Origin: Cristatella mucedo
Taxonomy: Eukaryota > Bryozoa > Phylactolaemata > Cristatellidae
Assembly: GCA_009760855.2 (NCBI GenBank)
Contig: WPIO01000016.1
Coordinates: forward strand, 5,775,001 to 5,839,000
Direction of reading: 5' to 3'
Length of the DNA stretch: 64,000 nucleotides
The notes below the pieces were generated by a model. The model saw only the letters and a program-made list of their open reading frames with translations, was not told the DNA's origin and searched no databases. Positions 34,540 through 48,686 of this stretch are shown piece by piece. Every line of letters starts with the position of its first letter. The first letter of the stretch is position 1. A program made the position numbers and the translations under genes.

Positions 34540-36418
34540 TGCATAGCACTGCTGCTTGCACAATGTGTTGGTGATCTATCGGAAATCGCCCTTCTTGGCA
34601 CCGCCTAGGCTTGGCAGATTAGATTGCCACTTACTCACAACAGCAGCAGTGCAACAGGGATTGCCCTAGAGGCATCCAGCTTCTGTAGCACCCTCCACCT
34701 TATTCAGATTGATGGTAGCTGCAGTTGTGGGTTTCGAGGCAGGTGACTCGCTGATACCTCTTGATCGATCTGGTCCTCGACAAGTTTTTCTAAAAGAAGC
34801 TGCTACCGTTTTTGGAAGGTGAAAGTATAGGTCGGAGTGGTTGCTGTGCTGTAAGAATGTGCCAGCCATGTGACCTGTCGGCATGCTGTAACGAACGTCT
34901 TTCTAGAAGCAGCCGGACCGTTCTCACGAATCATGCACCCTAGCGACGCTCGCTGGATCTGCCAACCTCTCAATTAGCTGTAAGCTCAAGTTGACTCATT
35001 TGAAATTATTACTAACGTCCTGCATCAGTGCAGCAGGCTTGCCCTCGCACCGATTGGAGATAGTGTGAGATCATGTGATCATGTTTCATCGTGTGGCGAA
35101 ACCCTCACCCAACTAGAAATTGTGCATGGCAATCAGACAAAGCAAGGCCTCAAAAGTTTCCTCTGGATTCTTTCTGGGTTGACTCCTGCCCATCGACCGA
35201 AGTAATTTGCAGGCTTTTGGGCAGCATTTTAAACCCACTGTTCGTTCTCCTATTTGGTGGCAGGGACTGTGCTTTCTTGCTGCACTCTACACTCTTTTGC
35301 TCATCAAGTGAGTGCTGCCGACGCCTGGTCCGATTTCATGGTTCACCCTCATCATCGGTGCTACGACTTCTTTGGGAGTGCTGCGTACCGCTGCCTGCGT
35401 GGTTTATGAGAACCCCTACTCCTACAACTTATGGTGCACGGCAGACCGTGCACCAAAGCGTGCTACCGGCTAACGTCTGTTGTTGTATGCATTTGCTATT
35501 GGATCCCCTCGCTTCCTTCTCTCGGTCTGTTCTAGACAATTTCGAAAATCGTTCAGCTTGCTGTTTCCTTTCACGTGGCACACGAGCAGCACTCGGTTTT
35601 CGGTAGCCATAGAAGGCATTCAGCACTTCAAGTGTGAGGGTCAAGAATTGCATGCATATTCCACTTGCAACGGCGCTGGCATAGCTTGGTCTTGCTGAAG
35701 TCAACGTGCATGGAATCATTTGGCAGCATGGGTCTGGATAAGACTAGCTAGCGTATTCCTTGTATGCAGCCACATCCCACGGTGCTGAGCAAATAAGTGT
35801 CTCATGTCCTGTACAGGGAGCTCCGAGCGCAGTTTCGATTTCCAAATGTCCAATGTCGACAGAGTCCTTCTTGGCCGTGCGTGATTCCCCTCTCAGAAGT
35901 CTGTTGCGCTTGTCGATATTCAATTATTGTCGTGCAAAGCTTCTACTTATTGCTTTACTCTGTATATATGATGATGAGGGTGTGTGATGCAGATATTATG
36001 TCGCGTATGCGGTCTACTGCTTGCTTCCGCCTTGGGGCAGACCCTCTGCAATTCTGGTATTCGGGTATTCAGGCCTGTGAGAATTGTCAGAAGCCCCGTG
36101 ACAGCACCCTCGTGACAGCACCCTTGAGGCATAGCCTGGAATTCGTTAAGGTAGTTGAATCATCTCAGAGAAGACTGGTTCTTGACCTTAACCGAGCCAG
36201 CCACTTGTAGATTGTGGCATGACCTCTTGGGGGCAACTCTATGAGGCTTGGGCAGGGAGGATACCTGTACTATGCTAAGGAGTCTTCGATTTGCTAGTTA
36301 GGTTAATCGTGGTATTATGGTATGTATAGGGTTGTCTGCAGTAGTAATACTGCTAGTCGTGTTTCTTGTTTGTAGCGTGGGTGTTTTTTTCCTGTCGGAT
36401 GCCGTTTTTCCAGTCAGC
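34540..36418. other. unassigned sequence
   Basis: A 171-codon plus ORF at 35091-35606 and a minus ORF at 35429-35719 overlap. Neither has splice signals nor a known motif. Confidence 0.35.
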
Positions 36419-36419
36419 C

Positions 36420-36500
36420 TATCAAAATGTATAGTAGCCATCTTCAGAGAACTTGATCTCTCTCTAGGCACTTTATGTATTATGTTGTAAAGGAAGCATC
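36420..36500 (-). mobile_element. LINE-1f 3' end remnant
   Basis: 'gtagccatcttcagagaacttgatctctctctaggcactttatg' on plus is a diverged LINE end with the 'aaaggaagcatc' block. No tail microsatellite remains. Confidence 0.5.
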
Positions 36501-37767
36501 AAATGGGCGATGACCTTACATTATTGTGCGCCAGTGTCGTATGTCGTCGATGCTGCTCCATTTGTCCAGCATCATGTCGTTAACAGTTGGTACAGTTGTA
36601 AAGAGACTTGCAAACTTCTGAGCTCCAAGCTGCCTCGAGTTGCATGTGTTGCCTACTTCTAGCCTCATCCCGATATCTAAAACGTTTTAGGAGAGACCCT
36701 GGTGTAGATCCACCTCAAGAAGCCAGCACTCTCACTCTTCGAAGTCTGCCCGGCAAGAAAAGTGGGTCAGGCAATGAATGAAGCCCTCACGTCTACAGAG
36801 ATGCATTCGTCTTGCATTAGATTTGCATCTGGGCATAAAGAGTGCAATCTAGCCAGCTTCATTAACATCGTGCTGATTACGTGCCCTCTTGCCACTGGGC
36901 TTGTTTATTACAACGGTGCCATCGATGACTAGGGCAACAGCCAAGACGACGAAATTCTAGGGCAGCTTCTTGTAGCAGACTTTACTTTCCCAGGACCTTC
37001 ACCTCTGTGGAGCCACGACAGCTTCGCCATTAGTCAGGACCACGACGGCTTCGCCACCAGTCAGTTACCAATCGCTGCCACGATGTTTGCACCGGCCGAC
37101 AAGCATTGCATACGGCTGCCCAGAAGGGCTCTATCGGATCACCAGCAAGCACTTGGCTTGGCCTACCCCTGGCTTCTCGTCTACAGCTGTCATCATTATT
37201 TCCGCGTGACCCAATGTTCCCTCGTCGGTGGCAGCTCGAAACTTAAACTGCAGGCTCAATGATGCGAACTTGGTCCAGCTCGAACCTGGCTCGGGTCTGA
37301 GGTCAGGAGTGGCTTGCTTCGTTCGTCTGTCCGTTTCCCATGTGCTGAGTCGAATAGCCGTCGACAGACGAAGAAGTATGGTGATGGCCTGGTCGTGTCA
37401 CGTGGTGGCATGCAACTTTCCACACGTCAGTTGTCTACATGCGTTGCAGCTACATGTGCTTCTGCATTTTCCGTGGTCATCTGTCTCGACCAGTTCGCCG
37501 AATGGCTGCAGTGGTTTCAGATTTGCGCGTCTTGCGTTAATCAAGCCTCCGGCGGCACTGTTTGCCCTTCCCCCTTGCCCTGCTCCTTCTCTCCCTTCCC
37601 GTTCAACGGTCGAAGCTCGGCGCCCTAACGCATGCAATTAAAGTGTAAACTTGCATTCGCACTGTACAGCGGTACTCGGCAGGACCACGTACCCGAGTCA
37701 TTTACAGCCACGGCTGTGAGCCCCCCTCCTTCCCCCTTCCCCCTGTTGAGACCAGCAGAACCAGCAG
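36501..37767. other. unassigned sequence
   Basis: ORFs at 37228-37641 on plus look unstructured. Nothing assigned. Confidence 0.35.
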
Positions 37768-37930
37768 AGTGCTCCTAGCTCAGTCGGCAGAGCATCGGCA
37801 AGGACAGAGGTCGAAGAATCATGTCCCACTCTGCTCTCAGTCCATGGCAGAGACCTTTGGCTGTTATTGGGTTTTTTACATCTCGGTTGATGACGGGTAA
37901 AAAATGTAAGCATTAACAAGGGCGTTGCCT
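37768..37930 (+). mobile_element. tRNA-like SINE of another family
   Basis: 'gctcctagctcagtcggcagagcatcgg' is a near-perfect tRNA 5' half with A box. The B-box region ('aggtcgaagaatcatgtcc') is decayed and the rest does not fold as a tRNA. It is followed by 'tttggctgttattgggttttttacatct', unlike SINE-A or SINE-B. A dying tRNA gene is the alternative. Confidence 0.5.
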
Positions 37931-40214
<2,284 letters not shown>

Positions 40215-40344
40215 TGCATGTGTTAATCTTATGTCCCAAAAGACTTTTGTCCCACGGAACTTTCATATTCTAGAGCACCCGATGTACAAATTCCGATCCA
40301 TAATGACAAGAGCACGATGCTAACACCCGACTAGGGGTCTTTCT

Positions 40345-40515
40345 TGCCTTCATTTTATCCCTATATCTCTCTCCCCCTCTTTCTTGTTTGCACCCCCCTT
40401 ATCTCCTCTCCCTTCCTCTCTTTTTCTCCCCTTCTCTTTCATTTTCTTACTCCTTCTCTGCTCTCTCTCTCACACTCACTCGATCACCCACCCACCCACT
40501 CACTCACTCCTCTGC
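40345..40515. repeat. pyrimidine-rich tract
   Basis: A run dominated by C and T (ctctccccctctttcttg and similar) ending with CACT/CCCA repeats at 40468-40508. Confidence 0.85.
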
Positions 40516-41598
40516 TGTGCTGCACACTTACGAGATGACGAGGGGGTAATATAATCTGCCAAGCTCCTGGTAAAGGGCGCCCTGCAGCTTCTACTTTGCA
40601 TCACAAAAAGCCTGCCGCGAAGTCCTCTACTGTCCTTGAGGGCTTCGATACAATATACTTAAGGGGGCGGACCAGCTTAAAGCCAGGCATGTCGTTGTTT
40701 ACTACGACCAGTCTTTAATCAGCAGCATCAGCACTCGGCTGCGAGAGCTCCCCAGAAGGGCTACTTTGGTTAGGGCATCTGGCATCTGTAAGTGCCACCA
40801 AGACATCCGAGGCAGCCTCCTCAGCTTCATTGGCCAGCCTCTCTCTAGTTAATTGTAGCAGCTTAGTAATGACTGGGGCAGTTTGGCTGTAATTGGCAGC
40901 TGCCCTATTGTGGTCAGCTCTCTCCACCTCCTTGCAGCAGGACTGAACCTTTGTGGAGGTGGTCGCCTCCTACTGCGACTGCAGTTGCCGCCGACAGGCT
41001 GTCAGACGACGGACAGGCTTTTGGCTTGACACTAAATTTGCAGCTGATTAAGAAAGTCAGCATAAGAAAGTTGTCCCTGCTGCTTGCTAGTTGACGTTGT
41101 GATCCTGGTTGGACATGAAAAACTGGTGCCAACTCAGGACAGTTGCGACAGATGAGCCCTACTGCAGGCATCGTACAGTTATTTGACGATCGATGGGGAT
41201 TTCTAAATTAATATCACACTAATGCGCTTATACTTTATTATCGCCTGAGCGATGTATGACCGATACGGTGTGACATTCGTTCGAATTTTGCCAGTACTCG
41301 TCCACAGACGCCGAATGTTTGCTCTTCGTCGGAGTGCCAATGATTGCAACCGGCAATGCAAGCGAACACGTTGCCAGGTGTGACACCATTACCAGGCAAT
41401 TCACCGGAATCATTCGGGCTCTTTGTGCAGGCAACAAGCAGCAGAGGGCACCCAAGTCGATGAGAGCTTTCGGTGTGAATGGTTGCTTCCGGCGTTTGTC
41501 TGTCCATGCCTTCGATGGTTGCTGCTCACGTCCCTCATACAGCTACAGTTGCCGTGAATGCTGCAGGAATTCGGAGAGTGTCAGCGAGAGATTAGAGA

Positions 41599-41658
41599 GC
41601 AGGCAGTAAGAGCAGAAAGCAGGCAGTGAGAGCAGAGAGCAGGCAGTGAGAGCAGAGA
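41599..41658. repeat. 20-base tandem repeat, 3 copies
   Basis: Unit gcaggcagtgagagcagaga at 41599, 41619 and 41639; the first copy differs by two bases. Confidence 0.95.
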
Positions 41659-41814
41659 GCACCTCCTCGTCTTGCACCCTCCTCCTTCTCTTTGAATGCT
41701 GAGCTGATGCTTGCTGGGGTATTGAATCCGCAGCGTGTGCCCCATGATTGCCGGCCACACAGTCTCGGGTGTGACCGATCGAGAGTGAGGCTGGGTGAGT
41801 ATCCTGAGGCAGTG

Positions 41815-42180
41815 CTGGCCGGTCGGTCCTTCCCCCTGTTTGAGTTCTCTTACGGCTTTAGACAAACGACCTAAAAATATTAGTAGTAGTAGTAGTAGTG
41901 CTATCTTGACTAGTTTCCCCTGCTGCCGATTGTTGCACATCCTTTCCAGCCACCCTGAGGTGCTACTACTATGCTATTCACTTCCTCGACTGTCCCCATG
42001 GACTCAGTTATGCTTCTCACCTTCTCCTTGTTGAGTGAAATGAAGTCTGGTGGCTACCATATGCATTTCGAAAGCTGCTTAGGCTTTGAGTGCACTATAG
42101 AAAACTCTCCAGCTTAACACCCACTTGGTTCTTGCGGCTTTGTAGGGTTATAGACTGAAATTTACTACATTGCTTTCTGC
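41815..42180 (+). mobile_element. LINE-2f 3' end
   Basis: 'ctgctgccgattgttgcacatcc', 'tgaagtctggtggctaccatatgcatttcgaaagctgcttaggctttgagtgcactatagaaaactctcc' and 'acacccacttggttcttgcggctttgtagggttatagactgaaatttactacatt' are the LINE-2f 3' UTR in plus orientation, about 15 percent diverged from the 34310-34535 copy by eye. Some AGT repeats sit at 41880-41899. Confidence 0.8.
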
Positions 42181-42718
42181 AACCACGTCAACTTTAGCAA
42201 CCGCACATACTTCCAGTGCAGCAGTAGCTTCCTGTGAGTCGCCGCATCGTTGTAGTCCTGATGGGTGTCGACCAAACGATGTGTCGTGCCGTAGTCAATC
42301 AAAAAGACGATGTTTTTTTACATATACGTCGGCCGGCGAAGAGCGAGGGCGGAGGGGGGTAGCATGCCATGTACTCTGGTTATAGCAACTGCAAATAGCT
42401 GTAAGCAGATTGGCGTTGATCCTTTTTCCCGTGCAGGTTGCCTGAGTGCATGCTAAGGTCAATTAGGTGCAGAGATATCCGACTGCCGGCTTTTCGAAGC
42501 GTCTCTGCACTGACGTACGGTCTGGTCGCGGACAGCTCCTTTCCTCTTCCCAGCCTTCCTTCCTTCCTGAGTTTCCGACGAGGAGAAAAGCCAAAGAAGC
42601 CGGATCTCTCGGGCCCAATGCCGAGGCTGCAAACGATAACAGCCGATTTCATGCTGCTAGCTGGGGGGGGGAAGGGGGGAGGAGGGGTGGGCCGCGGTAA
42701 GGCACTTTCTCCTGCAAG

Positions 42719-43144
42719 CACATGCGGGCAGCGGAGGAGGCCGAGCGGAGGGCACGACAGAGCACGACTGCCTTCGTTCGCTCTGCCTCTCAGCTGCTGC
42801 CCGTCGACGTCTCGTCCGAGGAGCAGCTTCGATCGGCAGCCACAAGTCAGTCACTGGCAAAAGACGAAGGTCGCCGGAAAGAGGTGAAGGTCACTATCAA
42901 GAAGGGCAGTGAAGAAGCAAAGGTCGGCTGGTCTGAACATGAGGAGGCAGCCCTACACTCGGCTACCGGCCGGCATGCTACCGACAGTTCACTGTCGACT
43001 GTTTCTGCTACCTGTCGTCTGACAGGCTCCTGTCAACGTGGGAAAAGCCGAGCCCGAGCAAGGGGCACCCAACTCGATTTCCAGTTGAAGCCTGAGCCTC
43101 TGCCATCGATCGGTTCGTTGGGCAGCAGGGCCTGCCAGGCCTAA
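42719..43144 (+). CDS. candidate exon or short ORF, charged protein
   Basis: An acceptor-like site (gcactttctcctgcaag) precedes 42719; the frame then has an ATG at 42722 and stays open for 141 codons to a TAA. The product begins MRAAEEAERRARQS, carries a Lys/Glu-rich part (RRKEVKVTIKKGSEEAK) and a Ser/Thr-rich tail. A good donor (aaagag then gtgaag) after 42883 would make a 165-base exon of 55 codons, phase 0 in and out. That phase does not fit the phase-1 chain, so it could be a separate gene, a first exon from another promoter, or chance. No family recognised. Confidence 0.4.
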   Translation, partial: HMRAAEEAERRARQSTTAFVRSASQLLPVDVSSEEQLRSAATSQSLAKDEGRRKEVKVTIKKGSEEAKVGWSEHEEAALHSATGRHATDSSLSTVSATCRLTGSCQRGKSRARARGTQLDFQLKPEPLPSIGSLGSRACQA

Positions 43145-43368
43145 CCTGTGCTCAATTAGCTTTTGGGGGGTCTGCTCACAAGGCTAGGCTGCTGCTGCCT
43201 CGGCAAACCGGAGCCTCAGGGAGCAGCAGGGCTAGCAGCAGCAGCTGCTGCAGCACATGCTGCCTCCACAGCAGGTGGTACAGGCCTCCCTCCCGGTAGC
43301 CCCACGAGGGTGACCGTCGGGCCTTCTCATTCGGCTTCGGACTGCTGCTGCTGCTGCTGCTGAGTTAG

Positions 43369-43506
43369 TTCGGCCGACCGAACCATACCGAAAACTGCCG
43401 CTGCCACTGGCACCAGCGCAGTCGTCAGTAACTCTCGGCGGGTCGACGGGCAGCGGCTATGCCTGCGCGATGCTGGGTCCTCCGCTGAGACTGGACATCA
43501 TCTACT
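43369..43506 (+). CDS. candidate exon 5, phase 1-1
   Basis: A very strong donor (tact then gtaagtag) follows 43506. The frame before it (KLPLPLAPAQSSVTLGG, GYACAMLGPPLRLDIIY) is natural-looking and leaves one base, phase 1. An AG at 43367-43368 after a CTG repeat gives an entry in phase 1 and a length of 138 bases, 46 codons. The G of exon 4 plus TT would code Val, and the T left here plus AT of the 53679 exon would code Tyr. The acceptor is weaker than the donor, and a phase-0 acceptor at 43364 is an alternative. Confidence 0.5.
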
Positions 43507-43532
43507 GTAAGTAGGGCTGCTCTTTCTCACAG

Positions 43533-43800
43533 GAGCCTGGCAGGGTGGTGCATCGCGATAGCTTGCATCCGCAGCCGTGTCGCACGCGCGGCGGCAGCAG
43601 CAGCGGGAGGCAAGAAAAGTGGCTCGCTGTCGCCGCAGCCGGAAGCAGCCGTCCATCAGCCGGCGCCTGCCACGAGCCAGCGAGCTGGCAAAAGGAAATG
43701 CCGAGCAGCCCTGGGATGGAGATCCTAGGGCGGACCGACCGAGCAGCTCTCACTGAGGGTGGGGGGAATGAGGCGGCCACGGCGAGCCGATTGTTTGCCA
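43533..43800 (+). CDS. GC-rich coding-like island, frame unresolved
   Basis: A good acceptor (ctgctctttctcacag) ends at 43532, and all three plus frames stay open for over 150 bases. Attractive readings are ARAAAAAGGKKSGSLSPQPE and, from an inner AG at 43574, RRQQQREARKVARCRRSRK. Joining it directly to the preceding exon in phase 1 creates a stop. I cannot choose a frame. Confidence 0.25.
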
Positions 43801-43960
43801 CTCTTTTCGCCGGGTGTCCTTTGCATTTGATGTTGCTTTTGCCGCGCCGCCTGTCGCTTCACGGGCTGGCTGTTGTACTGCATCTGCAGCCTGTCTGTGC
43901 TCATGGACATAGCATGCATTCTAAAGACCCCGGGTCCGTGGCAGCAGTGGCCTTCCACGC

Positions 43961-44020
43961 ACTCTCTCCCCCCACTCCGCACTCTCTCCCCCCACTCCGC
44001 ACTCTCTCCCCCCACTCCGT
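43961..44020. repeat. 20-base tandem repeat, 3 copies
   Basis: Unit actctctcccccccactccgc-like, 20 bases, at 43961, 43981 and 44001, nearly identical. Confidence 0.95.
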
Positions 44021-44409
44021 GCAGCAGGCTGAACTCCTGTCGCTCCCCTCCCGAATCGCTGCTGCTGCATCGCAGCTCGGCTCGTTCCCAGGCAACCGCT
44101 CCATCGGACCTTTGTAAGCACATCGCGATGCTGCTGCTTGCGTCTTCGAGAGCAGCACTGGCTGTCACACCAGCTCGGCGTCTGCTGCCCAGCGTCGGCG
44201 TCTGCTCGAGCACGCGTTAGCTCCCGGTGCCGCGCGCCTGCTCAGGCAGCCGCAGGCCGCTGCGAGTCGCAGCCGTGGCAGCACTGCCCTGTGACGGCCA
44301 GTCGTGCGTGTCATCGAGGTCGGATCACCTCATAGAGCCATGAAACAGCCGAGCGATGCCGACGACGATGGGCAGTTGGCTTTCTTCCTCTCGTCATGCG
44401 GCGCTCGAG

Positions 44410-44670
44410 CAACATTGTATCTCCGTCTGTAACTCCACAAAGTCAAAAAGACCACGTGGGTGTTACGCAGGAGAGTTTTGTATAGCGCACTCACAGCCTA
44501 GGCGGCTTTCGGTACAATCATTCGGTAGCCAACAGACTTCGTCTCACGCAACAAAGAGAAAGTGGGAAGCATAGCAGAGTTAGGAGAGCAGTCGAGGTAG
44601 TGAGTAGCATGGAAGTAGCAGTTCAGGACCGCTGAAAAAGATGTGCCGCAGTCGGCAGCAGGAGAGTAGA
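44410..44670 (-). mobile_element. LINE-2f 3' end
   Basis: 'tctccgtctgtaactccacaaagtcaaaaag', 'gggtgttacgcaggagagttttgtatagcgcactcacagcctaggcgg' and 'gtagccaacagacttcgtctcacgcaacaaagag' match other LINE-2f copies almost base for base, suggesting recent activity. Confidence 0.88.
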
Positions 44671-44854
44671 TGCCGTTTCGTAAGCGCCAGCAAGCACGAG
44701 CCACGTGCCGGTGCTGCCGCCGGTCTCTGCTCCACGTCACGTTCCTCCTTTATGGCCACCTAAACAGCTTGCTGCGGTTGAAGCATTTCAGCTCCTGCCC
44801 GTGCCTCTTGCTCTTCTCTTTTCAACCGTTCGTCACGGGCCGGTCACCCAAAGA

Positions 44855-44905
44855 GCTGCTGCTGCTGCTGCTGCTCCTCCTCTGTGGTGGTTTATTGATT
44901 GACCC

Positions 44906-44970
<65 letters not shown>
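44855..44970. repeat. (CTG)n and (CT)n microsatellites
   Basis: A CTG run at about 44857-44876 and a CT run at 44908-44968. Confidence 0.95.
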
Positions 44971-44971
<1 letters not shown>

Positions 44972-45747
44972 TTAGAGCTGCTGCATGACAGCCCGTGGGG
45001 GGGGGGCAGACTTCATTTACTGCGACCAGAAAGTGCAGCTTCGTGCTGGCACACAGGATGCACGCTCCACTTGACCCGAGGGGTGAGTGCCCGAGGGGCA
45101 TAACGGCAGCTGGTCTCACGCTGGCCCGGCGGCCGCCGGCCGTGTTGGTCGCCTGATGGTTTCTTGAAACTGTTAGTCTGCAGTACTCCTGTTGGTTCCC
45201 CGACTAGCTTACGAACGCAGGTTTTTCAAGCGCGCTTCATTCCGAACAGCTGTGTGGTCAATAAAAATGAACTCGGCTCGTGAAATGTCCAGTCGGACTA
45301 GGCTGCGAAAATACACTATATTTACCCGGTTCGATTTTCATTCTCAGGAAGCCGAGTTTGCCTTGCCAAACACCCTAGCTGCCAGCGACCAACTTGTGTG
45401 CTGATCAACTAACTGTCTAGGTGCCTACCTCCTCCCCCCCCCCCCCACCAGCTTCGGTATACTTCCACATTCGTCTGCAGACTTTCATCCACAGTCCACA
45501 GTCCATTACTCACCTTTCCAATCCCAGTGTGCAACCTCTGGCTGAATCCTGGCCATTAGCCAGACACGAGGCCGCCCATACAGTGCTCAAGGCCTGAGAT
45601 TGCCCTTTTACCTGTTCGAAATCCCAAATGTCTGTCTCAGTAAGTTGTCACGTCTCAGCACGCAATTTCCCATGCTGGTAGTTGCCAGCAAGCGTGAGTG
45701 CGAGAGCTGGGCAATCGGCGCCATTGTTTTTTCTTGCTCACGTGCAG

Positions 45748-46053
45748 ACGATGCTCCAACAGATGGGAAGCAAGCTGCTCCACCGCGCGCTCATTATTTC
45801 TCGACTCGAGCTGGTGCAGAGAATGCAGTTGCACTCGCTTCTAGTTGGCTCGCAGCTAGCTGCTGACTTGCTCTGCCGCTGTCCTTTCTTAGCTGTGACC
45901 GGCAGCCGATGGAGACAGAATGTGCACTCGATGGGGACAGGCCGGCGGGCAGCAGAGGCTACCGGAAGTGGGCAGGGCGGCCACTGGCAGTCCGAGCGGA
46001 TGCTCTTTGCGGTTATTTTGGTGTGGTGGGAAGGGAGGTCGCAATTCCTGTAG
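45748..46053 (+). CDS. candidate exon, helical-looking protein segment
   Basis: A strong acceptor (gttttttcttgctcacgtgcag) ends at 45747. The phase-0 frame runs 101 codons to a TAG: TMLQQMGSKLLHRALII, LELVQRMQLHSLLVG and WRQNVHSMGTGRR. A phase-1 reading (DAPTDGKQAAPPRAHYF) is also open but stops at 45864. Phase 1 would suit the main gene chain, but I see no clear donor before its stop. Overlapping minus ORF at 45738-46163 is considered a shadow. Product unknown. Confidence 0.35.
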   Translation, partial: TMLQQMGSKLLHRALIISRLELVQRMQLHSLLVGSQLAADLLCRCPFLAVTGSRWRQNVHSMGTGRRAAEATGSGQGGHWQSERMLFAVILVWWEGRSQFL

Positions 46054-46154
46054 GACAGCGAGTCGCACGAAATGACGAGGCTCCTAAAATGTGGAATATT
46101 GCAGCTGCTTCTCGTTGAGTGACATCTTGCCAGCCAGCGTTTGCCTGACCACCT

Positions 46155-46480
46155 GTTGCGCACTCACAGCGTAAGCGGCCTCGGTACGCATTCTGTAGCC
46201 AACAGACTTCGTCTCACGCAACAAAGAGAAAGCGGGAAGCATAGCAGAGTCAGGACAGCAGTTGAGGTAGTGACTACCATGGAAGTAGCAGCTCAGGACT
46301 GCTGGAAAGGATGTGCCACAGTCAGCAGCAGGAGAGTAGTTGTCGTTGCATAAGAATTGTGGAAGCGAGTTCCACAGTCGAGGACCTTCAGAGCTAAAGC
46401 TTCTGCAGCCAACGGTCTTTAAGTGGCGGAATGAGGAGAAAGAGATTAATTTATCTGGTGGTGCTAAATAAATGTATGAT
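46155..46480 (-). mobile_element. LINE-2f 3' end
   Basis: 'gcgcactcacagcgtaagcggcctcggtacgcattctgtagccaacagacttcgtctcacgcaac' through 'gtgccacagtcagcagcaggagagtag' and 'aaagcttctgcagccaacggtctttaag', aligned with 59600-59870. The terminal tail is missing. Confidence 0.85.
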
Positions 46481-47534
46481 GAGTATTATTGTGATTATTG
46501 TGATTATTTCTTGTCTTGAGTGCTGAGGTTGTGTGAAGCAACCAACTTGTGTCTTAAGCAGCAGGTGGCATAGGGGCTCAGAGGCAGCCAAACCAGATAG
46601 ACAGAAGGCTAAGCCTGTGAATGCTCGTGCAAACTAACTCCGACCGACTACTATTTCTTTCCTCATAGGTAGAGGTTTTCCAATCCGTTTGAATCATGGC
46701 TTACCTTGATCGCCTGGGCGTGGTGTGCTACACTGGCTGGGTACCTCGAGTCTGGAGTACGCGGTCATACGAGTGGGAAGACCAATGCCAGGATAGCCAG
46801 CCTGCTGTAACGAAGGGATCGTATTACTTTAGGTCATATTGGCAAATCTTGTTCCGAACAAGTAACTTTTTGTGCTCCCACTTACCACGTGTTTGCTGAC
46901 TGGCAACTTGCCGAAGCAGTGCTCTATCTATCAGTAGTCTATTTTCTAGCGGAGCCCTCGTGCGATTCATTACATGCTTGTGGTATGAACTAGAAATTCC
47001 ACAGCATGTGACATGCTCCCGGGTCTCGATCCATCCATAGAAAGGGCTGTGGAGTGGCATTGTTTTGTTCATATCGAACCAGCATACCAGAAAGAGTCGA
47101 AGAATCGCATTGCTTCCGATAGTGAGTAGCTCACACCAGCTTTCATCGATAGCCTGCTGCTGTTCGGGTTTTTTGTGGTTCCGAGAGGTGTGTTCTCAAA
47201 AGAGGCTTGCTCGAACGAAGTGTGCATGGCGGAAGCAAGCGAACGACTACCCATTGGTCCACAGCACGGCAGTGGGCAATGTCTACTGGTCATGCACATC
47301 CCTAATCGATAGAAGCTTTCGTGGGCAAAAAAGGGTTTTTGGATTTTTTTTAGACGTTTTGCTTGGCCGGATAATGACCTCCGTTATTCAGTTCAGCATT
47401 GAGTTGAGCATATTGTTCCGGGCTCTGCTGGTTCATTTTTGAGGTAGCACTTGTAGCAGAAGCTGCTGCCTTCATCTCATGTGATGCGTGCATCTGTTTT
47501 CATTTTCTGGCAGGGGTAGACCATCTTGAGCCAT

Positions 47535-47705
47535 GATGGCACACTAGGTAAGGCGGTTGCTTTCACGACCTAAGTCGTGAGTTCGATTCCTGTGGTGGGC
47601 GATCCTTTATCGCCACTGCCTGCGGTGGTGATAGCCGTAAAGGCTCTTCTGTCGCTATACAAAAAGAGGCTGTTAAATCAGCTAGGATTTATTTATTTAT
47701 TATTT
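47535..47705 (+). mobile_element. SINE-A, best-preserved copy
   Basis: tRNA-like head with A-box region 'gcacactaggtaaggcgg' and B box 'cgtgagttcgattcc'; then 'tggtgggcgatccttt', an 11-base-pair hairpin (47609-47619 with 47622-47632), 'agccgtaaaggctcttctgtcgctatac', 'gctgttaaatcagct' and a TTTA tail. RNA polymerase III would read it from the internal boxes if it were active. Confidence 0.85.
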
Positions 47706-47724
47706 AGAGCGATAGATATTGTTC

Positions 47725-48113
<389 letters not shown>

Positions 48114-48575
48114 GCAAGGATGCAGCCGTTTGGGAAGGGACTGGGGTTTACTTGATTTGGTGTGCCGCATGCAGTGGCTGGTCGAAATCTTACTCGGTCC
48201 TCGATTTGATCGCCTCCTGGTTTTTATGCGTGAGCAGGAGTTGAATCTATCATCTCAATTTGTAATCGTTCGAAAATAGGCGGTTTTTGTGCACTAGTAT
48301 TTGTTCGAGAGCATGCATACGCATGTCTCTGAGTGTGCTTCGTATGGTATTATAATTTAGCTGACAAGTTTAATCATATGACAAATGCATAACAATTCTG
48401 ATAAACCTGCAAGTATGCCTGCACATGAGCAGAATTGCAAAAGGCCAGCTGAATGCAGCAGTGCTACGATGCTATTACGAGTGGAATACAACCTTAGCAA
48501 AACAAGGATTCCCTCAGCCCTCGAGTCAAAGCCTACTTCTCTTCATACCTTCATGGGCAGAGCTTGAAGAGAGAC
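48114..48575. other. unassigned sequence
   Basis: No element or exon recognised. A short open plus frame at 48425-48570 (CYYEWNTTLAKQGFPQPSSQ) is protein-like and recalls phage-integrase-like or retroelement text, but is too short to name. Confidence 0.25.
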
Positions 48576-48576
48576 T

Positions 48577-48578
48577 GT

Positions 48579-48657
<79 letters not shown>
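48577..48657. repeat. (GA)n microsatellite
   Basis: Pure GA run of about 80 bases. Confidence 0.98.
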
Positions 48658-48659
<2 letters not shown>

Positions 48660-48686
48660 GGACGGATGGACAGACAGTCAGACTGA

